Under the pieces are notes generated by a model. The model was not told the DNA's origin, did not search any database, and worked only from the letters and a program-made list of their open reading frames with translations. Below are positions 9,656 through 18,728 of a DNA stretch of 64,000 nt, piece after piece; within the stretch, counting starts at the first letter, position 1, and every line of letters starts with the position of its first letter. Both the position numbers and the translations under genes were made by a program. The stretch is from Geomonas ferrireducens (GTDB lineage Bacteria; Desulfobacterota; Desulfuromonadia; Geobacterales; Geobacteraceae): contig NZ_SSYA01000001.1 in assembly GCF_004917065.1 (NCBI RefSeq), positions 309,001-373,000 on the forward strand. The letters run 5' to 3'.

Positions 9656-9683
9656 TTGACATCGCAGTGCTGTGTGTTATCAA
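9656..9683 (+). promoter_or_regulatory. Sigma70-like promoter of the triheme cytochrome gene
   Basis: TTGACA (9656-9661), 16 bp spacer, TATCAA (9678-9683). It lies 38 bp upstream of the cytochrome start. Just before it, CGGCCAC (9612-9618) can pair with GTGGCCG (9647-9653). Confidence 0.55.
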
Positions 9684-9721
9684 CTTAAAGGCTTTTTTTA
9701 CTAATGAACGAAGGGAGAACT

Positions 9722-10030
9722 ATGAAAAAGATAACGATGATGGCGGCAGCCCTGGTGGTTGTCATGGCGGCGGCACAGGCGATGGCAGTACCGGCGGGCA
9801 AGAGCGTGGAGTGGAACACGGCGATGGGGAAAGTGACCTTCAAGGGTGACGACCATGCCGGCAAGGGGCTCAAGTGCAACGAGTGCCACAGCAAGATCTT
9901 CAAGATGAAGAAGGGTGCCGCCCATATGAAGATGGCGGACATCAACGCGGGCAAGTACTGCGGCGAGTGCCACAACGGCAAGAAGGCATTCAAACCGGCC
10001 GGCAACTGCGCAAAATGTCACAAGAAGTAA
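9722..10030 (+). CDS. Periplasmic triheme c7-type cytochrome
   Basis: The 102-residue protein has a signal peptide (MKKITMMAAALVVVMAAAQAMA) and three CxxCH heme-binding motifs (CNECH, CGECH, CAKCH), with extra His residues (FKGDDHAG, AAHMKM) as distal ligands. This is the c7/PpcA-like triheme arrangement used to shuttle electrons across the periplasm. GGGAG eight bases before the ATG at 9722 supports this start over the upstream ATG at 9704. It is monocistronic. Confidence 0.9.
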   Translation: MKKITMMAAALVVVMAAAQAMAVPAGKSVEWNTAMGKVTFKGDDHAGKGLKCNECHSKIFKMKKGAAHMKMADINAGKYCGECHNGKKAFKPAGNCAKCHKK

Positions 10031-10357
10031 CCCTTCCCACTCTGCGCGTCCCCGGTTTACCGGGGCGCGCACCCGCTTTATCCCTCTCTTAGAACTGACT
10101 CAAGGCAAATCCCCCCGGTCCCCCGTAGCCTTGGCGAAGGGGGAACGTTAGGCCCCATGCTGCGCTTCATGGCACGTTGACCATAGTTGCCACAACCATC
10201 CAACCATCCAAGTTCGCGGAGACAGAAGGGGACCGATACCTACGGAGCTAGGCCCCGAGTGATGCACATGAACAGCTTTTGTGTTGATCTGCAGCCGCAA
10301 AAAACATAAAAAGGAACAGCCAGTTTCCGAAGCCGTTTCACCCCCAGGAGAAAAGAG
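10031..10357. other. Intergenic region between cytochrome and molybdoenzyme genes
   Basis: No gene is seen. It holds a hairpin after the cytochrome gene, a C-run/G-run inverted pair near 10110-10143, and two direct copies of CAACCATC (10193-10208). An AGGAG Shine-Dalgarno at its right end serves the molybdoenzyme gene. Confidence 0.5.
10043..10071 (+). terminator. Hairpin after cytochrome gene, probable terminator
   Basis: TGCGCG-CCCCGG pairs with CCGGGG-CGCGCA around a TTTA loop, with one bulged T. It starts 13 bp past the stop. There is no proper T-run after it, so termination may be weak. Confidence 0.5.
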
Positions 10358-12364
10358 ATGAGCGTTGTCACCAAGAGATCGGTCTGCCCCTTCGACTGTC
10401 CTGACACCTGCGGCATGCTGGTGCAGGTGGAAAACGGCCGCGCGGTCGCGGTGCAGGGGGACCCGGAACATCCCTTCAGCCGCGGCACCCTCTGCCCGAA
10501 GATGCGCCACTACGAAAAGACGGTCCACTCGCCGCTCAGGCTCACCACGCCGCTCAAACGCACCGGCGCGAAGGGAAGCGGCAGCTTCGCCCCCATCTCC
10601 TGGGAAGAGGCGATCGCGGAGGTGACCGCGCGCTGGCAAGGGATCATCGCGGAGCACGGGGCGGAGGCGATCCTCCCCTACTCCTACGCCGGGACCATGG
10701 GGATCGTGCAGCGAAACTCCGGGCACCCCTTCTTCCACCGCATGGGGGCCTCCCGCCTCGACCGCACCATCTGCTCTCCCGCGAAGGGGGAGGGATGGAA
10801 GGCGGTCATGGGACAGACGGCGACGCCGCCGCCGGAGAGCGCGGGCAAGAGCGATCTCCTCATCCTCTGGGGGATCAACGCCGCGGCGACCAGCATCCAC
10901 TTCCTGAACCAGGCGGGCGAAGTGCGCCGAAACGGCGGCGAGGTCTGGCTCATCGACACCTACGAGACCCCCACCGCCTCGGCCGCCGACCGCACCTTCC
11001 TGGTCCGCCCCGGAAGCGACGGGGCGCTCGCCCTCGGCATGATGCACGTGATCGCCCGCGACGGGCTCACCGACGCCTCCTTCATCGCGGAGCACGTGCT
11101 CGGTTTCGAGGAGCTCGCGGCCCAGGTACTTCCCGATTTCACCCCGGAGCGCGCTGCGGCACTCACCGGGCTCCCCGCCGAAGAGATCGTCGCCATGGCG
11201 CAACGCTACTCGAAAGCGAAAGCCCCCTTCATAAGGCTCGGGAGCGCCCTTTCGCGCTACGGCAACGGTGCCATGACGGTGCGCTGCGTCTGCTGCCTCC
11301 CCGCACTCGTCGGGGCCTACGGCAAGGAGGGGGGCGGATGCTTCCCGGACACCTCCACCGGTGCCGCCTTCCCGATGGAGCTCCTGACCCGCGAGGACCT
11401 GATCCCTGGGACGACGCGACTAGTCAACATGAACCGGCTCGGGCACGCCCTGAACGAGCTCGACGCTCCCCGCATCATGGGGCTCTACGTGTACCACTCG
11501 AACCCGGCCGCCGTCACGCCGGACCAGAACCAGGTGCTTAAGGGGCTCTCCCGCGAGGACCTCTTCACCGTGGTGCACGAGCGCTTCATGACCGACACGG
11601 CGCGCTACGCCGACATCGTCCTCCCGGCGACCTCGTCGCTCGAGCACAGCGACATCTACCGCTCCTACGGCACCTACTGCATCCAGCGGGCGCAGGCGGC
11701 GGTCGCCCCGGTGGGGGAAAGCAAGTCGAACTGGGAGGTGTTCTCCCTGCTCGCGAAGGGTATGGGCTTCACCGACGAGATCTTCACCCTGAGCGCCGAC
11801 GAGATGATCGACCGGCTCCTCGCCGTCCCGAGACCGCTCAGGGAGGGGATCGACGCAGAGGCGCTCGCCCAGGGGCGCCCGGTGACCCTCGCCGCGCGGA
11901 AGGACGGGTTCCTCACCCCGTCCGGGAGGATCGAGATCCTGAACGACCAGTTAGAGGAGAAGCTGCCGCGCTACCTGCCGACGCACGAGGAAGCGGGGAA
12001 GCTCCCCTTCCGGCTCATGACCGCACCGACGCCGTACGCGCTGAACGCAAGCTTCTACGAGCAGGAGGGGTTGCGCGAGAAGCAGGGGGGGATGCGCCTC
12101 AAGATGAACCCTCAGGACGCGACAGGCAAGGGGCTCGCCGACGGGGAGCAGGTCGTCGCATGGAACGAGCTCGGGGAGGTCACCTTCACACTTGAGGTGA
12201 CGCCGAAGGTGCCGTCCGGGGTCGTGGTCGCCGAGGGTGTCTTCTGGCTCGCCTTCGCGCCGGGAAGCCGTTCGGTGAACGCACTCACCTCGCAGCGCCT
12301 CACCGATCAGGGTGGGGGGAGCACCTTCTACGACAACCGCGTCGATGTGCGCAGAGGCAATTGA
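10358..12364 (+). CDS. Molybdopterin (bis-MGD) oxidoreductase with 4Fe-4S cluster
   Basis: The 668-residue protein belongs to the DMSO-reductase/formate-dehydrogenase superfamily. The N-terminus carries the 4Fe-4S signature Cys10, Cys14, Cys18 (CPFDCPDTCG) and Cys46 (TLCPK). The central part has GINAAATSIH and the IDTYETPTASAADRTFLVRPGSDGA stretch typical of MGD binding. The C-terminal MGD-binding domain begins near RLMTAPTPYALN. A Cys in RLDRTICSPAKG could be the Mo/W ligand. There is no Tat signal, so it is cytoplasmic. No partner subunit or chaperone gene is adjacent and the substrate is unknown. The stop codon lies inside the heptad repeat that follows. Confidence 0.85.
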   Translation: MSVVTKRSVCPFDCPDTCGMLVQVENGRAVAVQGDPEHPFSRGTLCPKMRHYEKTVHSPLRLTTPLKRTGAKGSGSFAPISWEEAIAEVTARWQGIIAEHGAEAILPYSYAGTMGIVQRNSGHPFFHRMGASRLDRTICSPAKGEGWKAVMGQTATPPPESAGKSDLLILWGINAAATSIHFLNQAGEVRRNGGEVWLIDTYETPTASAADRTFLVRPGSDGALALGMMHVIARDGLTDASFIAEHVLGFEELAAQVLPDFTPERAAALTGLPAEEIVAMAQRYSKAKAPFIRLGSALSRYGNGAMTVRCVCCLPALVGAYGKEGGGCFPDTSTGAAFPMELLTREDLIPGTTRLVNMNRLGHALNELDAPRIMGLYVYHSNPAAVTPDQNQVLKGLSREDLFTVVHERFMTDTARYADIVLPATSSLEHSDIYRSYGTYCIQRAQAAVAPVGESKSNWEVFSLLAKGMGFTDEIFTLSADEMIDRLLAVPRPLREGIDAEALAQGRPVTLAARKDGFLTPSGRIEILNDQLEEKLPRYLPTHEEAGKLPFRLMTAPTPYALNASFYEQEGLREKQGGMRLKMNPQDATGKGLADGEQVVAWNELGEVTFTLEVTPKVPSGVVVAEGVFWLAFAPGSRSVNALTSQRLTDQGGGSTFYDNRVDVRRGN

Positions 12365-12387
12365 CAATTGATGATTGACGATTGACA
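12360..12387. repeat. Four tandem 7-bp repeats (ATTGAYR)
   Basis: Units are ATTGACA, ATTGATG, ATTGACG and ATTGACA, perfectly phased. The first unit supplies the TGA stop of the molybdoenzyme gene. A second pair of heptad arrays with another unit lies between sucA and sucB. Confidence 0.9.
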
Positions 12388-12505
12388 ACGGAAGGCCCAA
12401 CGTCTCGCGCGGGGATTGCCGAGCGGATAGTGCAGATTTGCCTCATGCTTTGGCGCGTGCTGCCGATGTAATCAGGAAAAGCGGCACGAAATAAGCGGGG
12501 GGCGT

Positions 12506-13447
12506 ATGGAACCGAACAGCAAGATACTTCTGGAAAGCGGCACCAACGAGCTGGAAATAGTCGAGTTCAGGATCGATGAAATGGACGCCAAGGGGAACGT
12601 CGTTCCCTGCTACTTCGGCGTCAACGTGGCGAAGGTACGCGAGATCATCCGCCTCCCGGAGATCCGCAAGGTGGTAAACGCGAACGCCTCGGTAAGCGGC
12701 ATGATCAAGCTGCGCGACCAGGTGATCACCCTGATCGACCTCTCCCGCGCGCTCAACAAGAATACCGAGGGGATCCCGGCGGACCGGGTCATCGTCCTTG
12801 AGTTCAACCGGATCGTAGTGGGGATCCAGGTGCATTCGGTCTCCCGTATCTACCGCATCTCGTGGGAAAACGTGGAGCCCCCGGTAAAGGCGATCCACGA
12901 CGCGAACATAACCGGCGTCGTCAAGATGGAGGACCGCATCATCCTGATCCTCGACTTCGAAAAGATCATAGGGGAGCTCTCCTCGACCATGGCGCTCGCC
13001 GCGCCGGGAGAGGACCTGATGCTCGCGCATTCGACCGCGAACCGCGGCACGAAGACCATCCTGGTCGCCGACGACTCGGCTTTCATCAGGAGAACCATGT
13101 GCGGTTCACTCAGGGAGGCGGGTTACCGGGTGGTGGAAGCGGAAAACGGCGAGGAGGCGTGGGAGCACGTGCAGGCGGTACGCGAGAAATGCAAGGCGAG
13201 CGGGGAGCCCTACGGCAACCAGCTGAGCCTCGTCATCACGGACATCGAGATGCCCCGCATGGACGGTCTGCACCTGACGGCGCTGATCCGCAAGGAGGCG
13301 GACCTTGAGTATCTGCCCGTGGTCATCTTCTCTTCGCTTGCCAGCGAGGACAACAAGATGAAATGGCGCAACCTGGGCGCGAGCGACATCCTTACCAAGC
13401 CGGACCTGCCGAACCTGGTGCAAAAGGCGGACACCCTTGTCCTTTGA
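12506..13447 (+). CDS. cheV: Chemotaxis coupling protein CheV (CheW domain + receiver)
   Basis: Residues 10-165 form a CheW-like SH3 domain (VVPCYFGVNVAKVREIIRLP, SGMIKLRDQVITLIDL, GVVKMEDRIILILDFEKI). Residues 185-313 form a receiver with the acidic DD pair (TILVADDSAF), the phospho-acceptor Asp in VITDIEMPRMDG and a conserved Lys in LTKPDL. CheV couples receptors to CheA and tunes signalling through phosphorylation. It is isolated from other che genes here. The next gene overlaps its end by 11 bp. Confidence 0.93.
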   Translation: MEPNSKILLESGTNELEIVEFRIDEMDAKGNVVPCYFGVNVAKVREIIRLPEIRKVVNANASVSGMIKLRDQVITLIDLSRALNKNTEGIPADRVIVLEFNRIVVGIQVHSVSRIYRISWENVEPPVKAIHDANITGVVKMEDRIILILDFEKIIGELSSTMALAAPGEDLMLAHSTANRGTKTILVADDSAFIRRTMCGSLREAGYRVVEAENGEEAWEHVQAVREKCKASGEPYGNQLSLVITDIEMPRMDGLHLTALIRKEADLEYLPVVIFSSLASEDNKMKWRNLGASDILTKPDLPNLVQKADTLVL

Positions 13448-14477
13448 GCCATGCCCCGAGCTGTCGATCATCGTGCCGTTTTACAATGAGGCGGGGAACG
13501 TGGTTCCCTTCCTCACGGCGCTCTCCCGGCAGCAGGGGGTACACCTGGAGGTGATCCTTTCGGACGGCGCCTCCAGCGACCTGGGCAGGGATGAGGCGGA
13601 ACGGTTATCTAGCAAGCTCCCCTTTCCGGTCAGGGTGATCGAAGGGGAGAAGGGGCGCGCGGGACAGTTGAACCGCGGCGCCCTCGCGGCAAGGGGAACG
13701 ACGTTCCTCTTCCTGCACATCGATTCTTACTTCGAGGACCCGCTCGCCCTGCGCAAGGGGCTCGATGCGATAGCTGCAACGGGAGCGGCGCGGGTGGCCG
13801 GCCGCTTCGCCCTCAGCTTCGACTTTGCCGGAGCGACCCCGCTCCCATACCGTTTCTACGGACAAAAAGCGACCCTGGACCGCCCGGGATGCACCCACGG
13901 CGACCAGGGTTTTCTTATCGGCCGCGTCTTCTTCGAGGAGGCGGGTCCCTTCGACGCTGGCCTGCCGCTCATGGAAGACACCTTTTTCGCCGAGCGCGTG
14001 CGAAAGATGGGGCGCTGGCTTCTCTTGCCGCCCCGCATCAGCACCTCGCCGCGCCGCTTCTTAGCCGAGGGGCTCCTCCCCCGCCAATCGCTGAACGCGG
14101 TCCTGATGAACCTCGCCCACACCGGACATCTGCCGCTGATCCACGACCTGCAGAAAAGTTACCGAAGCCAGGATGCGACGGGGAAGCTCAGGCTCAGACC
14201 GTTTCTCGCGCCGCTCGCCGAGGCGATCCGCGCGCTGCCGCGTGAAGAGAGGCGCCGCCTGTGGCGCGAGACGGGTGCCTACGTGAGGGGGAACGCCTGG
14301 CAGATCGCCCTTTTCATGGACGTTGTGACCGGTGACGTAGAGGCGGGCAAGGGGGGAAGGTTTCTGCTTCTTTACGACCGCTTCGTGGCGCGGCTCATCG
14401 CCAACCGCGCAGGGGACCTGGGTGCGGAGCTCCTCACCAGGCTCTGGCTAAGGCTCACCCTCGCTGCCCTACCCTAG
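13437..14477 (+). CDS. Family 2 glycosyltransferase (TIGR04283-like), cheV-coupled
   Basis: The 346-residue GT-A protein opens with LSIIVPFYNEAGNVVPFL. The donor-site acidic motif is HIDSYFEDP and the acceptor-side motif is PLMEDTFFAERV. The start is a TTG inside the last codons of cheV; a nearby ATG at 13451 is out of frame. The C-terminal 110 residues are an extension beyond the core GT domain. The layout resembles the TIGR04283 arsenosugar/sterol-type glycosyltransferases, but the substrate cannot be told. The 3' end overlaps the convergent receiver-PilZ gene by 4 bp. Confidence 0.8.
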   Translation: MSFEPCPELSIIVPFYNEAGNVVPFLTALSRQQGVHLEVILSDGASSDLGRDEAERLSSKLPFPVRVIEGEKGRAGQLNRGALAARGTTFLFLHIDSYFEDPLALRKGLDAIAATGAARVAGRFALSFDFAGATPLPYRFYGQKATLDRPGCTHGDQGFLIGRVFFEEAGPFDAGLPLMEDTFFAERVRKMGRWLLLPPRISTSPRRFLAEGLLPRQSLNAVLMNLAHTGHLPLIHDLQKSYRSQDATGKLRLRPFLAPLAEAIRALPREERRRLWRETGAYVRGNAWQIALFMDVVTGDVEAGKGGRFLLLYDRFVARLIANRAGDLGAELLTRLWLRLTLAALP

Positions 14478-15178
14478 CGCATCCCCTCAACAAATCCCTT
14501 CAGCTCGTCGGCCTGCCACGGCTCCAGTTCGAGCAGTTCCACGCCGAACCCCGCAGGAAGCCCCTTGTGCACCCGGCTCCCCTCCTCGTTCACCCATGCC
14601 ACCCGTCCCTGCACCTCGAAGAGGGGGAGCTTCTCCGTCTCCAGGTAGAAGGCGAGGCGCAGTTTCTGATGCAAAAGCACAGTTTCTCGGCTCGCCACGA
14701 AGAGTCCGCCGTCGCCGATGTCGAGGGCGTGGGCGCCGACCGGGGCGCCGTCCAGGAGGAAAAGGAGCGGGACCTGGCAGGGCACCCTCTGCTCGCGTCG
14801 CTCGACGCCGGCGGTGTACTTGTGGGCCATATCCAGGAAGAGGCGGCGGTCGACCGGCTTGGTGAGGAAGTCGTCGCAACCGGCTTGGGCGGCGCGCGCC
14901 CGGTCCTGCTCGTTGCCCGCGGTGGTCAGCATGACGACGGGGATGCCGCAGAGGAAGGGATCGGCCTTAAGAAGGGCACAGCAGGAGATGCCGTCCATGA
15001 CCGGCATGTTGAAGTCCATGAAGACCAGGTCGGGGGGATCCTTGCGGATCAACTCGAGCGCTTCCAGGCCGTTGCCGGCCGTGACGACCTCCACGTGGGA
15101 ACACTTTAGGAAGCTCTTCTCCAGCTCCAGGATCAGCTTCGTGTCGTCAACCAGCATGATCTTCGCTTTGGTACTCAC
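14474..15178 (-). CDS. Response regulator with receiver and PilZ domains
   Basis: The 234-residue protein has a receiver domain at residues 5-125: DD in IMLVDDTKL, the phospho-acceptor in VFMDFNMPVMDG and Lys in FLTKPVD. It is followed by a PilZ domain: RREQRVPC near residue 130 and the second motif DIGDGGLFV. It would link a phosphorelay to c-di-GMP binding. No histidine kinase is adjacent. Confidence 0.88.
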   Translation of the reverse strand: MSTKAKIMLVDDTKLILELEKSFLKCSHVEVVTAGNGLEALELIRKDPPDLVFMDFNMPVMDGISCCALLKADPFLCGIPVVMLTTAGNEQDRARAAQAGCDDFLTKPVDRRLFLDMAHKYTAGVERREQRVPCQVPLLFLLDGAPVGAHALDIGDGGLFVASRETVLLHQKLRLAFYLETEKLPLFEVQGRVAWVNEEGSRVHKGLPAGFGVELLELEPWQADELKGFVEGMR

Positions 15179-15279
15179 GCCTATTCCTCCCGGTCAGTCA
15201 TATCAGCGGGAAACCGGTGCAGCCGGCCACCCGTTCATTAATCAATATCATGGCGGGTTTGTCAAGGTGACAACAGTTA

Positions 15280-16149
15280 TCAGACCACGAGGCGCACGAG
15301 TTCGGGAATGGTCCGGATGGTAAGCGGTGTCGGGCAGACATAATCGCCGTCCAACTGTACCGCCTTCGCCCCGGAGAGTTCGAGCTGCGCCGCGCTGAAA
15401 GAGGTGACGTTCCGGCTGTAGACGGCCGTGCCGTTTAAAAGCCCCATGGCGAGCCCGAGGTAGGCGAGACGCCCCCCGCTGATGCAGAGCACCTGGAAGC
15501 CGGGGGTGAAGAGGTCCGCCTCGGGGGCGAGGAGAAAGTCCCCGCCGTACTTGGCGGCGTTGCAGACGATGACGCCGTGGCAGGTGACGCTTTTCCCTCC
15601 CCCTGTGACGGTGAGCTGCGAGGCGTCCCAGTCTCTCAAGTTGCGCAGGGCGGAGAGGAGGTAGGCCCCCTTGCCGACGGCGCGTTTCTCGGAGAGGCGC
15701 ACGTCGCGTACCACGGCGCCGTCGAAACCGGCGCCCGCCATGAGCACGAACCGCCTCTTTTCGCCGTCGCGCTCCACTTCTCCCACGGAGATGGGGCGCG
15801 ACTCGCCGCGACCCAGGCGATCGAGGGCGTCGTCGATGGAGGAGATGTCGAGTTCGCGCGCGAGCACGTTCGAGGTGCCGAGCGGGATCACGCCGAGGGT
15901 CGCCGTCCCCGGGACGAGCCCGTTCAGGACGCCGTTGATGGTGCCGTCCCCCCCTGCCACCACGATGAGCGGTTCGCTCTCCTCGGCACAGATGCGGGAG
16001 GCGAAGAGGGCCGGGTCGGCGGCGCTTTGCGTCGGCATGAGCTGCGGGTCGAGCCCGCGCCCCTTGAGCCCGGCCATGATCAGGTCGACCTTTTGCTGCG
16101 AAAAGGTCCCAGAGGTGGGATTTACGATGAGGAAACAGCGTCTGGACAA
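15280..16149 (-). CDS. Diacylglycerol/lipid kinase family protein (YegS-like)
   Basis: The 289-residue catalytic domain starts LSRRCFLIVNPTSGTFS and carries the nucleotide-binding GGDGTINGVLNGL and PLGTSNVLARELDI motifs. The family phosphorylates diacylglycerol, sphingoid bases or similar lipids. I place the start at a TTG (16149) because GGAGGT sits seven bases before it; the frame is open about 90 bp further up, but that stretch runs through the lon terminator and has no ribosome site. A second frame, open from 15248 to 16237, is a shadow. Confidence 0.85.
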   Translation of the reverse strand: MSRRCFLIVNPTSGTFSQQKVDLIMAGLKGRGLDPQLMPTQSAADPALFASRICAEESEPLIVVAGGDGTINGVLNGLVPGTATLGVIPLGTSNVLARELDISSIDDALDRLGRGESRPISVGEVERDGEKRRFVLMAGAGFDGAVVRDVRLSEKRAVGKGAYLLSALRNLRDWDASQLTVTGGGKSVTCHGVIVCNAAKYGGDFLLAPEADLFTPGFQVLCISGGRLAYLGLAMGLLNGTAVYSRNVTSFSAAQLELSGAKAVQLDGDYVCPTPLTIRTIPELVRLVV

Positions 16150-16164
16150 GGAGCACCTCCACGG

Positions 16165-16188
16165 AAAAGGGGCCGCAGTAGCGGCCCC
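16165..16188 (-). terminator. Intrinsic terminator of the Lon-like protease gene
   Basis: An 8-bp stem GGGGCCGC/GCGGCCCC with loop AGTA is followed on the minus strand by TTTTCC. It sits between the protease stop and the lipid kinase ribosome site. Confidence 0.75.
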
Positions 16189-16241
16189 CGGAAGGTAGCA
16201 AAAACAGTGTCTGATTACAAGGGGTTTGCAGGTGCATCCCA

Positions 16242-18698
16242 TCAGGAATGCTCCGGCTCTTTCACCTGTTCGGGAAGTCGCGCCGGCTCGTCCTTCTCCC
16301 TTTCGGGCTGCTGGAACTTGCGCATGTTCTCGAGCATGATCTTAAGCCTCTTCTGGACCAGGAAGTTGACGCTCCCCTCGGGGTAGCTGCCGTCCTCGGC
16401 GGGTTTCCCGGCCGGAACGCCGGTGAGGATCTCGATCCCCTCCTCCACCTCGGAGACGCTCCAGACGTGGAACATGCCGTCGGCCACCGCCTGCACCACC
16501 TCGTCGCTCAGCATCAGGTTCTGCTCGTTGATCTTCGGTATGACGACCCCCTGCTCGCCGGTCAGCCCCTTCGCCTTGCAGACGTTGAAGAACCCCTCGA
16601 TCTTGTAGTTCACCCCGCCGATGGGCTGGATCTGCCCGTGCTGGTTGACGCTCCCGGTCACCGCGATCCCCTGCTTGACCGGCAGCCCCGAGAAGGCGGA
16701 AAGAAGGCCGTAGAGCTCGGCCGAGGAGGCACTGTCCCCCTCGATCCCCTCGTAGGACTGCTCGAAGCAGATGTGCGCCGAGAAGGAGAGCGGCTGTTCC
16801 TGCCCGAACTTCCCGGCCAGGTAGCCGGTGAGGATCAGCACCCCCTTGTCGTGGATCGGGCCGGAAAGTTTCACCTCGCGCTCGATGTTCACCATCCCGG
16901 CACGCCCCTGGGAGACGCGTATGGTGAGGCGCGAGGGACGCCCGAAGGTGTAGTCCCCCATGGTGATCACGGAGAGGCCGTTCACCTGCCCGACCACGCT
17001 ACCCTTCGTGTCGCACAGGATCACCCCTTGGGCTAGGAGCTCCTGGATGCGCTCCTCGATACGGTTCGAGCGGTAGGTGCTCTCCTGGATCGCCCGCTTC
17101 ACCCAACTGCGGTCCACCACCTGCGCGCCGTCGCGCTTGGCCCAGTAGCTCGACTCCCGGATCAGGTCGGAGAGCTCCATGAAGTGGGAGGAAAGGCGCG
17201 TCTGGTCCTCGACCATGCGCGAGGCGTGCTCCAGGAGGGCGGCGACGCCGGTCGGGTCGAAGGGAAGGAGCCCCTCATTGCAGCAGTGAGCCGCGACGAA
17301 GAGGGCGTAGTCCTGCATGACGTCCGGGGTGCGGCTGATGCGGCTGTCGAAATCGGCCTTCACCTTGAAGAACTTCCGGTAGTCCGGCTCGAGGTAGAAG
17401 AGGAGGTAGTAGATCCAGAGCGACCCGATCATGATGATCTTCGCGTCCAACGGGATCGGCTCGGGTTTCAGGGACACCACGGTCATGAAGCGGTACTGCT
17501 CGAGGACGTCCTCGATCTTTATCTCCATGTTCCTGATGCATCGCTTGAGCGACTCCCAGGCGAAGGGGTTGATGAGCACTTCACGTGCGTCGAGGACGAG
17601 GTAGCCGCCGTTGGCGCAGTGCAGGGCGCCCGGCTTTATGAGGGTGAAGTTGGTGGTCGCCACCCCCCCCATCTGCATGACGTTCTCGATGCGCCCGAAG
17701 AGGTTGTTGTAGGTCGGGTTCGACTCGAAGACCACGGGGGCGCCGATGTCCGGGTTGTTCTCGACGAGGACGTTCACCTCGTAGCGCTCGAAGGTCGGCT
17801 CCTGTTTGGGGAGCTTAAGGCCCGGTATCTGCGGCGGCGCCGCCTGGGGCTTGAAATCCTCCAGGTTCAAAAGGAGGTCCTCCTGCACGCTCTCCAGGTA
17901 CTCCTGAACCTTGGCGAACCCCTGGTATTTCTCCTTGAGCGGGTTCAGGTGGTGCCCGACCGCGGCTAACCCGAGCTCGCGGTCCAAAAGCGCCAGCGCG
18001 TCGCGCAGCGCCTTCTCGTTCTCGCGCACCTGGCGCAGGGCGTCGTTCAGCTTCTCGGTCAGCTCGCGCCCCACCGTGTCGAGCTTCTCCCGCTCGTCCT
18101 TCTCGAGCGCCTCGTACTCCTCCTGGGTGAAGTTGCGCCCCTCTTTTTGCGGCACGATGACGAGCCCGGACACGGTGCGCTGCAGGGCGAAGCCGCGCTC
18201 GCCCGCCTCCGCCTCGAGCTCCGAGAAGATCTCGCCGTTTCGCTCCTGGAACTGCTCGATGATACCGACCCGGTTGGTCTCGTACTCCTTGCTCTCGAGC
18301 GCGGTCGGGACGTTTGCGCGCATGTAGTCGAGGAGTTCGCGCATATCGGCGGCAAAGCCACGTCCCATGCCCGCCGGAAGGGCGATGGCTATGGGCGCGT
18401 CAGGGGTGTGGAAGTTGTTAACGTAGCACCAGTCGCTCGGGGGGCAGGTGTCCTTGACGAACTTCTTCAGCATCTGCCGGATGGTGGAGGTCCGTCCCGT
18501 GCCGGGCTCGCCGGCTAAGAAGATGTTGAAGCCGTTGCTGGGCATGCCCAGGCCGAACTCGATGGCGGCAATGGCGCGGTCCTGGCTGATGTTGCGTTCG
18601 ATGTTCGCGATTTCTTCGGTGGTCTTGAAATTGAAAAGGGCGGGGTCGCATACCCACCGCAGCTTCTCAACGGGGACTCTGTTAGCGGTTTCGGACAT
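16242..18698 (-). CDS. ATP-dependent Lon-type protease (LonB-like, AAA domain fused to S16 protease)
   Basis: The 818-residue protein has Walker A in FLAGEPGTGRTSTIRQ (near residue 62), a long coiled-coil insertion (residues 170-290), and a C-terminal S16 protease domain. The catalytic Ser lies in EGDSASSAELYGLLSAFSGL and the catalytic Lys in GGVNYKIEGFFNVCKAKGL. It is shorter at the N-terminus than LonA and matches the bacterial LonB-like (AAA_32) group. AAGGAGG directly upstream fixes the start. It should degrade misfolded or regulatory proteins in the cytoplasm. Confidence 0.92.
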   Translation of the reverse strand: MSETANRVPVEKLRWVCDPALFNFKTTEEIANIERNISQDRAIAAIEFGLGMPSNGFNIFLAGEPGTGRTSTIRQMLKKFVKDTCPPSDWCYVNNFHTPDAPIAIALPAGMGRGFAADMRELLDYMRANVPTALESKEYETNRVGIIEQFQERNGEIFSELEAEAGERGFALQRTVSGLVIVPQKEGRNFTQEEYEALEKDEREKLDTVGRELTEKLNDALRQVRENEKALRDALALLDRELGLAAVGHHLNPLKEKYQGFAKVQEYLESVQEDLLLNLEDFKPQAAPPQIPGLKLPKQEPTFERYEVNVLVENNPDIGAPVVFESNPTYNNLFGRIENVMQMGGVATTNFTLIKPGALHCANGGYLVLDAREVLINPFAWESLKRCIRNMEIKIEDVLEQYRFMTVVSLKPEPIPLDAKIIMIGSLWIYYLLFYLEPDYRKFFKVKADFDSRISRTPDVMQDYALFVAAHCCNEGLLPFDPTGVAALLEHASRMVEDQTRLSSHFMELSDLIRESSYWAKRDGAQVVDRSWVKRAIQESTYRSNRIEERIQELLAQGVILCDTKGSVVGQVNGLSVITMGDYTFGRPSRLTIRVSQGRAGMVNIEREVKLSGPIHDKGVLILTGYLAGKFGQEQPLSFSAHICFEQSYEGIEGDSASSAELYGLLSAFSGLPVKQGIAVTGSVNQHGQIQPIGGVNYKIEGFFNVCKAKGLTGEQGVVIPKINEQNLMLSDEVVQAVADGMFHVWSVSEVEEGIEILTGVPAGKPAEDGSYPEGSVNFLVQKRLKIMLENMRKFQQPEREKDEPARLPEQVKEPEHS

Positions 18699-18728
18699 TT
18701 GAGCCTCCTTGCAAGCGGTCGTGAAGGT

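Noticed and set aside
9600-9721. c-di-GMP riboswitch before the cytochrome gene
   Set aside because: Such riboswitches are common before Geobacter cytochromes, so I looked for the GEMM core; it is absent. Only a simple 7-bp stem and a promoter are seen.
12360-12387. CRISPR array
   Set aside because: The repeats are 7 bp without spacers; no CRISPR array or cas gene was found in the window.
15248-16237. Second long frame over the lipid kinase gene
   Set aside because: Arg/His-rich composition without motifs; the other frame has clear kinase motifs.
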